Assembly: GCA_022747635.1 (NCBI GenBank)
Contig: JAKTNV010000003.1
Span: forward strand, 53,678,569-53,742,568
Direction of reading: 5' to 3'
DNA: 64,000 bases
Source: Hetaerina americana
Taxonomy: Eukaryota; Arthropoda; Insecta; Odonata; Calopterygidae
Shown here in pieces: positions 24,454-34,773 of this stretch. The stretch's first letter is position 1. Each line of letters opens with the position of its first letter. Position numbers and translations under genes: made by a program. The notes under the pieces are model-generated. The model searched no databases. It saw only the letters and a list, made by a program, of their open reading frames with translations, and was not told the origin of the DNA.

Positions 24454-26142
24454 ACTACTATGTGTGTTATTAAATGCGTATTTAATAAAGTTATTTGGTT
24501 GATACGAAGTGTATTGTAACTCAATGCAATGCGCAATGGTCTGATGTACCAAATATGTACAACAATAATTGTTTGGTTTGGTTATCAATTAAGTTTCATA
24601 AACATAGTAGGATATACTTAAAGATTATGAGTCCCTGATTATTCATATTTTGGAAATAATATAAGTATTTAGTCAGTTTAATTATATTTATTAATTATTA
24701 CTCAAGAAATCTTGTTTCTCGAATAACTATGGCCAGATGAAGATGAAGGAAGTAAATCAATGGCCATCGGCACGGTGTTTAAATGCATGCGCTGTGTTGC
24801 CGTCCCCTCTAAATTGAATTTTGTCCCTTGCTTGGCCGAGAGCAGGTAAAAAGTGTTTCCTGTTTGTGGTGCTGATTGAATTTATTGTCGTTAAAAATAC
24901 TCGTATTTAAAACGACTCATTCATTTCATACCGAGCCCGTTTATTCCTTCTCTACGCTACCTGGCCCTGAAACGAAAGAGCAGACTCGCCTCCACCCACC
25001 GTTCCCTTCCGAGGTGGACAAAATAAAAGAAGCCTTTATTTGAATTGTTTCATGAAAATAACTCCCTTTTACTGAATTCTTCCTGTCTACAGTAAAAAAT
25101 GAAAGTGTAATCAGCTCATTTTAATAGACTTGTGTAATGGAACAAGAAAATTAAATCGAAATGGTCGTCACTACAAACAATTGTTATTCAGCAAATTTTA
25201 ATCATTGAAAATTTTTCTCTATAAATTTCTCTTTTGTTATTTATTTTTATGGCATAGAAAGGCTCCAAAATTTAAAATTACTGGTCACTCCTCGGATCTC
25301 AGGGGTTTATATCTCTAGTTGGACAAAATGTTGTGTGGTGACCACAAATTTATTCGAGTTGGTGTTGATTTCCTTTTATGATAATTACTTCTCCTTTTTG
25401 TTATCCGAAATATTGTCCATTTTAGCACAATATATGTTATTAGTTCAGTAAAATTCTATTGATAACTGAAATGCTGGACTTAAGTTAACGAGGAAACAAC
25501 TATGCAAAAGTTGTAGATCTTTTTACAAGTCACTGTAGCATAGATACTACCTTTGGTTACTTATTCACCTTTATCAAGAGAACATACCCTTCTCCCTATT
25601 ATTTTCTTCAATTTCATATAACATACTAAATATTCAGGCACGTCTGATAAAAATATTGAAGCCAATAAATAGGTTAGTTTCAAATTGCATCACCGTTTCC
25701 GTATTAGTTATAGCGTTTTACAGGACGATGACAAAAACAGAGCCCCCTACGGCCTCCATACTTAGAAGTTTTATCGCACCCGCTACTGGATGGAGAGTTT
25801 AATCTTGGCTCAAGATTACAACATTATGATAATGGGAAGATATGGAAAATAATTTGTTTCTCAGCTGGAAATATGACAATAATGATGGACACAAAAAAAT
25901 GCCCTTCATCAGAAAGGAATTTTAAAATAACACTTTTCACTCGTGACTTGGAATCGCGAACCGCGAGGCATGAGTCTCCTTTATGAGTAAGGCTCTCGTT
26001 ACGACGGATTACGGGAATTAACCCGCCCCCAATTTTCAGCCTTCTTCCTTTGAGACGCGGTTGAATCTCGTGTCAGGAGGGGGTCCACCCGGTGATGGGG
26101 AGGTGGGGAACTGAGTGGGAGATCCCCCGCGCTGCAGCTCAC
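19462..26142 (-). other. Receptor intron between the ECL1 and TM3-TM4 exons (6.7 kb)
   Basis: GT-AG intron with GTGAGC donor and CTTCGCAG acceptor, phase 0 (after Gln of HFSQ). The sequence is AT-rich. Recognised contents are a hammerhead-like repeat at 24,077-24,109, a short (TA)n at 24,422-24,449, a 10-bp-arm palindrome at 22,837-22,862, and a pyrimidine-rich stretch at 20,400-21,600 whose open frames look like composition artefacts. I see no other gene. Confidence 0.8.
24077..24140 (+). repeat. Single copy of the hammerhead-like repeat
   Basis: At 24,077-24,109: CTGATGA, TT, stem ATGC/GCAT with loop GCT, C, GAAA, then palindromic CCATGG and TC. The following bases (TAGGACATTAAAAGTGCGTG) resemble those after the core at 2,288 (GACTTAAAAAAAAAGTGTGG), so both come from one repeat family. 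The stem differs in sequence but keeps pairing. It lies antisense within a receptor intron. Confidence 0.5.
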
Positions 26143-26270
26143 CTGCGAAAAGTGCGTGTGGAAGAGGACGAAGGCGGCCTTGGCGAATGGGAACTTCCTC
26201 TCGACCCTCGCCGCCTCTTCTGCCGGGGTGATCGTCGGTGGATCCAAGGCGTCCCGTCCACCGCCAGCGC
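26143..26270 (-). CDS. ECL1/start of TM3 exon of the dmsr-like receptor
   Basis: Seen: a strong polypyrimidine tract ends in GCGAAG before 26,270, and donor GTGAGC follows 26,143. The exon is 128 nt (2 + 42 codons), entering in phase 1 and leaving in phase 0. It encodes a Gly/Asp/Pro-rich extracellular loop 1 (AGGGRDALDPPTITPAEEAA), then KFPFAKAAFVLFHTHFSQ, which begins TM3. The string FxLFHxHFSQ is a family signature directly before the TM3 core and continues without a break into VMHTVS of the next exon. No Cys occurs where class A receptors usually carry the TM3 disulphide Cys. The flanking open frame (to about 26,595) is intron and should not be read as a separate gene. Confidence 0.87.
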
Positions 26271-26734
26271 CTTCGCATGCAAAAGAGAAAAGGGAAAGAA
26301 ACTTAATCACGCGCTTTTGCCGGGCCAAAATCGGAACTACCTTCACGTCACCGCTGCTTTCTTTCCCTCCATTCCTTCTACACCCGTCACCGCACTCGCG
26401 TTTGCGGTAACGAGAAACCGGATCCTGTCGAAATGAGGGTCGTTGGGAAGCTGAAACTGTGGGGAGGACAAGGTCATCCGCAGAGGAAGGGTTCTCTGGG
26501 GTAAAGAGTGGCGGTGGGTCTTGGGGGAGGGAGGGAGGGGGCGAGGGTTTTTCAAACTGGAATGAGTGGGACAGCGAGTTGGCGTCTTGTTTCATCCACC
26601 TTTTGAAATATTTTTCTTCACCTTCAGTGCCCGGATGTAGTCTGCTGCATTGAATTCGGATCTTAGAGATTCAGAATTAGAATAAAAATAGAAATTAAAC
26701 ATGGAGTGCAGTTTTGTATGATTCGTTGAGAGAA

Positions 26735-27140
26735 ACCTGGAGGACTTTGAGATACAGGTGTGGAGAAAATGAAAATAATTAAATGTATGATAATGAAAAG
26801 AAATAATGATGTATGGTAGAGAAAGCGGGAAGGATGTTGGGAGAAATTATTCGAAGGCGGAAAGTGGAAGCGGGATATAGTAAGAGGTAAGGAAATACCG
26901 AAGAAGGTAATATGGGGGAGAATGCTGGAAAAGGGGGGTACGAGGAGGAATAGAGTCGGCATTTGGAATTGAACTAAAAAAGGTAAGAGCGTATGCAGAG
27001 CTGAAGAAAATGAGTCCAAGTAAAATCTACTACACGGTTTAAGGTCATATTGTTTTATTTAAGTTGGAACTACGGTGTACAGTCGTGTCCAGGGCCAGGG
27101 TCCATAAAAACGTACCATAACTGGTAGACTACTACTTACA
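26735..27140 (+). mobile_element. Highly degenerate RTE 3' fragment
   Basis: Short blocks keep the order of the RTE C-terminus: CTGGAGGACTTTGAGATACA (LEAFEMWVWRR region), TTGGGAGAAATTATTCGAAG, GAATGCTGGAAAAGGGG, and a terminal ACCATAACTGGTAGACTACT that matches the RTE 3' UTR end. No usable frame remains. It lies in the receptor intron about 460 bp upstream of the ECL1 exon in transcript order and is antisense to the gene. Confidence 0.55.
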
Positions 27141-28730
27141 ATAATATGCGTATTAACTTCGTGCCCGTACTTATCCAAAAATGAAAAAAATGACCAAAAT
27201 TTCAAACAAGCCCAGCGCCATTTCTTCCTAACTGATTAAGATCTAGATTACATGGAACTGTATGCATTGTAAAAATTGTCCACTTCGTCCTTCAAATTCC
27301 TGTATCCAAATCGAATGTCTCCTTTCCTTTTTTCTTTCTATCTTGTGGACTCGTCTTTTTCTTAAGTCATTTGCTCATTCCTCATCACTCCATAGCCAAA
27401 CTACCCCTCACTTGCAAGTATATTTTCTCTCGTTATAGGGGGAGAACTTACATGAAGTATTCTACCGGTGCAGGGAAAAAGAAGAAGGTCAAAGAGAGAG
27501 GAGAGGGTCGGAGAGAGAGGAGAGAGAACTCTGAGAGAGGACTTAAGTTCGGAGTCGAGAGCAGGAAGGGAAAGTAAGAAGTGGAGAGTACTGCAAGGAA
27601 TAAATTTGTGCTTGAGGTACTTCTCTTGGTTTTATTTCCCGAATCCCTGTTAAATTTCGAACTGAAATTAGGGATTAACGGGAAACCTTTTCTGAGACTC
27701 AAAGAAACATAGTTAATTACCACCTCAGGGGCTTTGGAAATATCCTTCAAACTTGTCAAAAAGAGTATTGCAATTAGGTAGGCAATACTCATCTCCCATT
27801 GGGTGATGTTGAAAGCTGGGAGAAGATCAAGGAATGCGAATTAGAGAAATATAGAAGCGGATTTTCTTCATGTAACAGATAGAATCTGCTTTCAGTACCA
27901 AAAGTGCTCATAGCGATTCTTTCTTAGCTGGATAACCTGACTTAACTTCTACATTTGATTATCGAGCTCACCGGGAGCCATTGAATGCTGATAAGAGTCG
28001 ATGAAGTGGAAGTTTTTCATTGGAAGCGGGAAATTTGGCCAATCCATGCTCTAGTCTTTAGAACTAGACAAGTTAACGGCTAATGAAAAATAATTTCAAA
28101 TAATTGTCCAGTTGTATGAACCTGTTTAAATGCTAATGCAAGTCTTCGCATAATTAAATAGAACATTTTAAAAAAGATATTTTTTTCAATAGCATCTGCT
28201 TCCAGCTTGAAATGTTTTATTTTTGGAGTCATTATCCTTACACGTGATTACACATTATTGCTGCAGTCTTTTAGAATAACTAGAAATGAATTGATCACTT
28301 AGAATGATGCAACGCATTCTGAAGCTGATTCCCCAAAAAATGTGGTTATCAAATTTGGAGAATTGATTTTATATCCGTTTTGGGAGATAACTACTTAAAA
28401 TTTATGAAAAAGGGCCGTTAATGAAACACGCTGATTTTATCGCTTTTAAAACGGGAGAAAAAGTGTAAAGCAAGAGCATACCAATTCTTAAACTATCACA
28501 CTCAGGCGCCAGGAAACGGCGAGGGCCAGAATCATGCAGGTTGCTGCCTCGCATCCGCACATGGAAGAGGGAATGAACAATTTCTCGTAAGTAGTCCACG
28601 TAAATAATCTCGTAGGAAAGCGTCGGAGCAACTTAGTGTTACTCCGAGGCTTTCCTCTTCCGCTTCCTTCCACTTCCAGTTTGATATTTCACTCTTATAC
28701 TCAGCGAATTAGAGAATGTGTGTGGGTGAG

Positions 28731-28816
28731 TGTACATACACACACATAGATAAATACATACATACATACAAACACACACCCAAAGATACACACACACACA
28801 AATATATATATATATG
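28731..28816. repeat. CA/CATA-rich simple repeat
   Basis: Alternating ACAC, CATA and CAAA blocks followed by a short (TA)n; no gene. Confidence 0.85.
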
Positions 28817-28865
28817 ATGTAGAAGTACTCACAAAAGCAATAGAGCATTTGGACGGCACAACAGA

Positions 28866-29092
28866 AAACACAATAAAATTGAAAACACGTAAAAGGACAC
28901 TCACATTGCAGATTGCTTGAGCTTTCGGCCTTCTCTGAGGTTTTCTTCAGGTCAGACCTTATAAAAATAGAACACAAAATAAAATAGACAAGGTCTCGCT
29001 TGAAGAAGGCCTCAGCGAAGGCGGAAAGCTCAAACAATCTACAATGTGATTGTCATTTTACGTGTCATCTATTTTATTTTGTGTTCTATCGT
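28866..29092. repeat. Imperfect inverted repeat with CTGAAGA/GAAAGC cores
   Basis: Arms of roughly 95 bp (28,866-28,961 and 28,988-29,092, about 80% matching by eye) flank a 26-nt loop. Each arm has a core resembling CUGANGA-stem-GAAA: TTGAAGAAGGCCTCAGCGAA then GGCGGAAAGC at 29,000-29,030, and the reverse-strand counterpart at 28,920-28,950. The right arm ends against a (TA)n array. Confidence 0.5.
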
Positions 29093-29099
29093 ACAAATG

Positions 29100-29101
<2 letters not shown>

Positions 29102-29177
<76 letters not shown>
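29102..29177. repeat. (TA)n microsatellite followed by (TG)n
   Basis: A perfect TA array passing into a short TG run, next to the right arm of the 28.9-kb inverted repeat. Confidence 0.95.
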
Positions 29178-29190
<13 letters not shown>

Positions 29191-30840
29191 CACCATAACA
29201 CTCACACACAATATCAGAGGTTTGGAATTAGCCGTGAATGGGGGCGTTGGAGGGAAAGTGAAAGGGAGGGAGGAAGGCGGATGAAGGATCGGATCCGATG
29301 GCAGATTTCCCAGGTCCGATTGTTTGCTCTCTGAAAAATGCGTGGATGGAAAACCCAATGCGTGAGAGGCAATGGAAAATAAACGGGGGTAGATGGAGGA
29401 CGATGGTTTGCAGTAGAGAGTGGAGGAGACACAAAGTGAGAGAAATAAAACCGAGAGGAATGAAGGAGCGGACGAATGGACGAGGAAACTAGCAAGCAAA
29501 AGCCTGCTTAAAGCCTACACGACAGAAAAATCTCGAGTGCCTGATAGTGAGAAATGTCAAATCGCCCAACTTAATCGTATTTATTAAGGGATATGGACAC
29601 TGAAACAATTATTTCTACCATTCAATCTCTAGTCCAAGTAATTTTTTATTTTAATTATATTACTTCTTGCATACAATGCTACTGGACGACTTTAACCAAC
29701 AATTTGAATATGATAAGGAGAGGTTGAACTTAGTATGAAAAACATCTTGATGAGTGTGATATTACGCTTTAAGGGAAGTGAATTTGGCTCCATTTCCAAA
29801 GCAAAATTCCAAAGACGAGATCAGAAAGTTGCACCACTTAGATTTCGGTTGAGGTGGCGAAAAGGTATCGGAATTTAAAAGTGGTGTACTACATTCAGGA
29901 GCCGAACGCTCATGTCACTAGCTGATACGCCTTAACGTAAAACATACGTGTACGAAATCTATGACAAAATTAGTCAAGCCAAAGCAGTTTCAACTGTGAA
30001 TTAGCACTTGAGATGAACAAATATATTCTGGGGTAAAATACACGTATCACAAACTAATATCGCCGAAGATCTCAAGAGAGTAAACCGGGGAGAAGTTGAG
30101 AGTGTGGGAGGCCGGACAGGGTGAGGGGGAGAGAGACGGAAGAGGGAGAGATGGAGAGGGAGGGCGTAGTTGAAGGATCCGGGGAGAGTCCTGGAAGGTG
30201 TTTTCACGGGTGGATTGGGTTCGGGAGCGGCTATTGTTGGCGGTTACTGCGGCGACGAAAGATGGGGGTGCTCATGAGGAAGGCGGTTCAGGGAAGAGGA
30301 GGGAGTTTGGAGAACAGACGGAAAGAAAAATCGATGGGAGGAGGAATGGAAAAAGAAAGAATAGATATTGTGGAGCGGATGAGTTCGGATAGGGGAATAA
30401 GGTGTATCGTGGAACGAGCAGGTGAGGAAAGGAGGAAGGAGAATAGCAGGAGTGGAACGCGACGAGGAGCCCGGAGATAGTCAAAGGGAATTTTCCAGAA
30501 GATCCCCTTTTAGGGACAGAGAAAGGCAGCGGGGCGTGCGAGTGAAAGAGACGCACGGCGAACGGGAGAGAACCAGATAATACATTTCACGAAAATCGGT
30601 CGCCGATAGCGTAGGTGTCAACGGAAATGAGGGGTGGATGGACGGCAGTGAGGGTGGACTCAACAGGAATGCGGGGGATGACATGTAGCACACAAGGAGT
30701 CTTCAGAGGGTGCGCCTCGGAATTCGAACTGGCGTAATTCCATCCTTGGCTCTTTTCTCCGTGGGAAAGGATAAGGACGACAAAACGTTAACGCGGCAAG
30801 AAAGTGTGTTTGTGTGTTGTATATATACATATATATGTAC

Positions 30841-31060
30841 ATTCAAACAAAAAATCCCGCCTTACGGCGAACAAATATTCCTTCACATGGAAATAGATAT
30901 AAGGAAAACGGATAGGAATACATATAAAGGACGAACACAATAGAGGTGGGGAAGGCGGAATCGAACGGATCACAAGAGTAAAAATATTGCCTTGACCGGA
31001 ACTCGAACACCGGATCTTTCTACTTGCCGGGCGGATGCTATTAACCACTTGAGCTATGGT
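30841..31060 (-). mobile_element. tRNA-derived SINE, copy 1
   Basis: On the minus strand the head has a box A-like TAGCTCAAGTGGTTAATAGC and box B-like GTGTTCGAGTTCC, followed by a shared body (GATCCGTTCGATTCCGCCTT; CTTATATCTATTTCC) and a tail GCGGGATTTTTTGTTTGAAT that runs into TA-rich sequence. Its 5' end is cut by the 3' end of the large retrotransposon at 31,061, so the extreme tRNA-like start is missing. Four related copies follow in the window, which defines the family. Confidence 0.78.
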
Positions 31061-31340
31061 TCAATTTTGTTTTATTCGGTCTAGTATGTTACACTGCTTG
31101 TGTTTACATTGTACACATTGTCAGCTTACAGATTATGGTTACAGCATATTTTCTTTCCTTATTATGGTTACACACTTACATAGACATACATTCATATACA
31201 TTGCATAAAACAATTGTGACCATGAACAATACTGTGGAAGGAAATAATAATGGCAGGGTTCACAAAATATAGAATGAAATATTTGGATTAGAAGCGGAAC
31301 ATTACATTTGGTTGGAATTATTGATAGCTTTGAAGCACAG

Positions 31341-34300
31341 TTATTCAGAAAAACAACTTTTTAACCTCGGGCGAAGTGTGTCCGGTACCGGGGGCAGCCA
31401 CATCCGTTCCACCAATGCTTGCATGCCTTTAGCAGAATGTTTATTCGCGGTTCTCATCTGTGTGAATTCCACGATTAGGGTGGTCATTATGAAGGATTTG
31501 AAGCTCGGAAAAAGCCGAAAGTTCAAGGTGATCAGATTTATGTCGGTAATGGCACCACCACCGAACACGTCCCAGGTTTTATAGATATTTTTTAGAGCTT
31601 CCCATTCTCTGATTTTATCGTTGCATCCAAGTATCAGATGCGCGACGTTGTCTATTCGACCGCATGACGGACAAAGGGGCGAATCGGCTAGCTGAAGGTG
31701 GTACCTCACTTCCCTCGTCATGACTGTGTTCGCGATTAGGTTAAACATTCCACTACGTGCCTCATCGTTCGCCCTGCTGGTCGCCCAGTTTTTCCAAGAA
31801 ATCGTCCTTTTTGGTGTATTTTGTTGCTGCTCTGTAAGCGCTCTGACATACAGGGTCTTGACCCGAATTTCTTCTCCATCTCGCAGGAGAGAAGCGACCT
31901 TTTTCGTTTCATCAAATTCCCTCCGGTGGCATACGTCGCGCGCGAGTTCCTACCACGCGTCCTTGAGGAGTGCCTTGCGCCACGCGTCGTCACCGCCGAG
32001 GATACGCAGGCTAAGCTTCGCGTAGACCACCTTCGCCTCTAGAGCTGTATCGGTTAAATTGAGACCACCCTGCTCAAACGGGCCATAGAGCTGGTTTCGG
32101 GACACTTTCTTTACGTAGCCATTCCAGATCATATGGTTGGACACTCTAATAAAGTATGCATTGTATTTAGTGGGTAAGGGCCATAGATGGGCAACATACC
32201 ATATCCTTGGGAAGACAATCTGGTTGAGGAAGCGGACGCGGGTCACGATCGGGAGGGAAGGGAGTGAAAGCTTTCCAACACTCCATTTTACATGATGGTC
32301 AATAATTCCCCAGTTTCGCTCAATCGTGGGAGCCAACTCCTCCCACCAGAACCCTAAGATTTTGAGCGAGGGCGCTTCTGACCAACCGATGGAGGTCGAG
32401 GGCCGGTCGCCCCTCAGCAGCAAAAACCCAGATTTCCGGTTATTGAGGAAGATACCACCTGCTCATATGACGTTAATATGTCGTGGGCTAGAGCCATGTG
32501 GGACGGGTCGTCTACGAAGAGGGTTATGTCGTCAGCGTATGCGATGCCCAGGCAGACGGCGCCGTGACGGCGTACCCCGATTCCACTTCTCTGTAGTCGT
32601 CTGAGTATGGGGTCTAAGGCAAGGGCGAACAGCAGCATTGACAGTGGGCAGCCCTGCCGAACGGAGTTACTGACGGGGATGGGCGGCGAGGTGGCATTGT
32701 TTATCCTAATTATAGAGTATCCATGAGTATAGAGTGAGAATCCATTCGATCCGGACCAGGTCAAATGCTTTCTCAAGATCGATAGCCAGCAGTGATAAAA
32801 AACGATCGCCATACAAGGGCGCGGGAAAAAAATTTCGCGAATTAAAAGTGCTGCATCGAAGATGTTTCGCGTTTTTGACACGGCGTACTGGGATGGAGAG
32901 AGGACGATGTCGGCAGCAGCCGTCATTCTATATCGTAGGACGTGCGCCAATATTTTATAGCCTGCGTTTAAAAGGGCGATTGGCCGGAAGTCGTTGAACG
33001 ACTTGGGCCGCGTTTTCTTTGGTATAAGCGTTTTCACGGCGGTCCGCTGACTCGCAGTCAGAGAGCCGCTAGTTAAAATACAGTTAAAAAGGTGGGTTAA
33101 AATAAGCTTTAAAACATCCCAGTACGCTGAATAAAATTCAAAGGATAGGCCGTCCGAGCCGGGTGCTTTGTCTTTTGGGAACATGGAGGAGACGCAGTCC
33201 AGTTCCTCTGAACTTATGTCTCGACAAAAATCGTCTTTTTGATCTGCGGAAAGCGTAGGGAGAGGGGGTGTGTCTCCCTCCTTCCACGGAGGATTCCTCT
33301 TAAAAGTGTTTTGAAAGTGCCGGCCCGCTTCCCTAAGGAGGTCGGTGTCACCGGCGGCAGATTCTCTGAGAGGGATTCTGTCTATATCGGAGCCAGAGTT
33401 GGATTTCATCCAGCGCCGAAGCTCAGATAGCGTTAGGGGGCCCCCTATATCCGTGTCCAGTTCTTTTTGCCACTTTTGGGGAGCGTATTTTTGGAGCTCG
33501 TGGCCCAGGATAATTTTTTTTAGGGACGACACTTGGGCGTGGAAACCCGGCGCCACATCCTTACGCAGTAGCTCTTCTAGCGCTCGGCGGTAGAAGGAGA
33601 TGGTGTAATTTTTTTCCCTACGCCACTCAAAAGTTTGCCTTTTGATGTGGGTGACAATGCAGGGTTTGAAAACCTCGTCCCACCATAGAGCGAGGTTTGA
33701 ACCGGGACGGAATGCCGCGATCAGTTCACACACCCGGGTGCGGATAGAATCACGATGAGTCGCATCCTCCAACACGCGGAGGTCCATGCGCCACACGGAG
33801 CCGCAGCGGTGGACGTGCGCGCCCGGGGTTGTGTCCGGGCACGTAATTCTCATGATCACTGCGCAGTGATTAGAGAAGGACACAGGGAGGGTGTCCACTG
33901 TCTGGACATCATTCTTTAGGGATGCCGAGACGAAGAGGTAGTCAATCCGCGTCCGAGAGTCAGACCTTGATCGCGTGAAGGGGGCGGGACCGGCGCAATA
34001 AGAACGCACTGCGTCAATCGCTCCAATGGAGTCGAGCATCAGTGAGAGAGCTCGGCTTGGATAGTATGTCACCATATCCCTGTTCGAGGCACTATCCTCT
34101 CGGCAGTAGATAGAGTTAAAATCTCCGTCCAATATGGCCTTCCCCGAGAAGGAATACAGGTAGGGGAGGAGAAGTTCATTGAAATATGTTTCGCGCTCTG
34201 CCCTCGCGCGCTCACCGGAGGGAGCGTAAAGGTTTGTGATATGGACACCATTCACGATGACGAACGTTATTTGGCACGAGGGGTGTTGGCGAACATGAGA

Positions 34301-34549
34301 AAACGGAATGCCATTTCGGACTAGGGTGGTGGTGCCAGAATGACTTTCGGCGAAATTGCCGATAGCCTGAAAGATGTTTGCATCCCAGACAATGTCCTCC
34401 TTTACCTCTTGAAGGAGGATTATATCAGCCCTAAGATCGCGGAGAAAACGTCGGAGAACTGCAATTTTTAAAGCGCTATAAACGCCAGCAATGTTAAGCG
34501 AAATAATATTCATTGGCGGAATGAGAGGACAGCTGTGGGCACCGGACAT
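31341..34549 (-). pseudogene. Retrotransposon ORF2: endonuclease, reverse transcriptase, C-terminal CCHC
   Basis: The apurinic-type endonuclease has SLNIAGVYSALK, LLQEVKED (catalytic Glu), NLYAPSGERARAERE, LDGDFNSIYC, RIDYLFVSAS and SNHCAVIM (Asn where SDH is usual). The RT has KAPGSDGLSFEFYS, DFRPIALLNAGYKI, VRQGCPLSMLLFALALDPIL and AYADDITLFV (about 32,520-32,550). Motif A (LLAIDLEKAFDLV, about 32,761-32,795) reads only in another frame. The main frame ends at 32,414 after SSSITGNLGF and resumes by one indel as LLLRGDRPSTS. Downstream come WEELAPTIERNWGIIDHHVK and GGLNLTDTALEAK, an in-frame TAG at 31,950, and a zinc-like LCPSCGRIDNVAHLILGC near 31,650. The protein cannot be active as encoded. 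Confidence 0.82.
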
Positions 34550-34773
34550 CACTTACCAGAGTCCTGGTTGTGGCTTACGTCGCTTCGGTCGCGGCTCGAA
34601 CCCGGGCGACGAGTGCTTCGCCGCTTCCCGGGACGCTTCGTCCGACGGGTCGACGATCGAGGTCTCGAGTTGTCACCGCATACCTCCCCTCCGACCTCGT
34701 CCGAAGAGGAAGACCCAGCCGTGGTCTCTACGAAGAGCGGGTTACTCAGCGGCATTCCACGGGGGGCCCTCAT
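34549..34773 (-). CDS. Short basic ORF between the gag-like and EN-RT ORFs
   Basis: A 74-residue frame starts at an ATG overlapping the ORF1 stop (ATGA at 34,770-34,773) and stops at a TGA overlapping the ORF2 ATG (TGATG, 34,547-34,551). It is Ser- and Arg-rich (NSRPRSSTRRTKRPGKRRST), like an RNA-binding or nuclear-localisation tail. It may be the C-terminus of ORF1 displaced by a -1 frameshift, or a real short cistron. I recognise no domain. Confidence 0.4.
   Translation of the reverse strand: MRAPRGMPLSNPLFVETTAGSSSSDEVGGEVCGDNSRPRSSTRRTKRPGKRRSTRRPGSSRDRSDVSHNQDSGK

Noticed and set aside
25999..26595. A 198-codon minus-strand frame as a stand-alone gene
   Set aside because: Only 26,143-26,270 is coding; splice sites on both sides fit receptor exons and the rest is intron.
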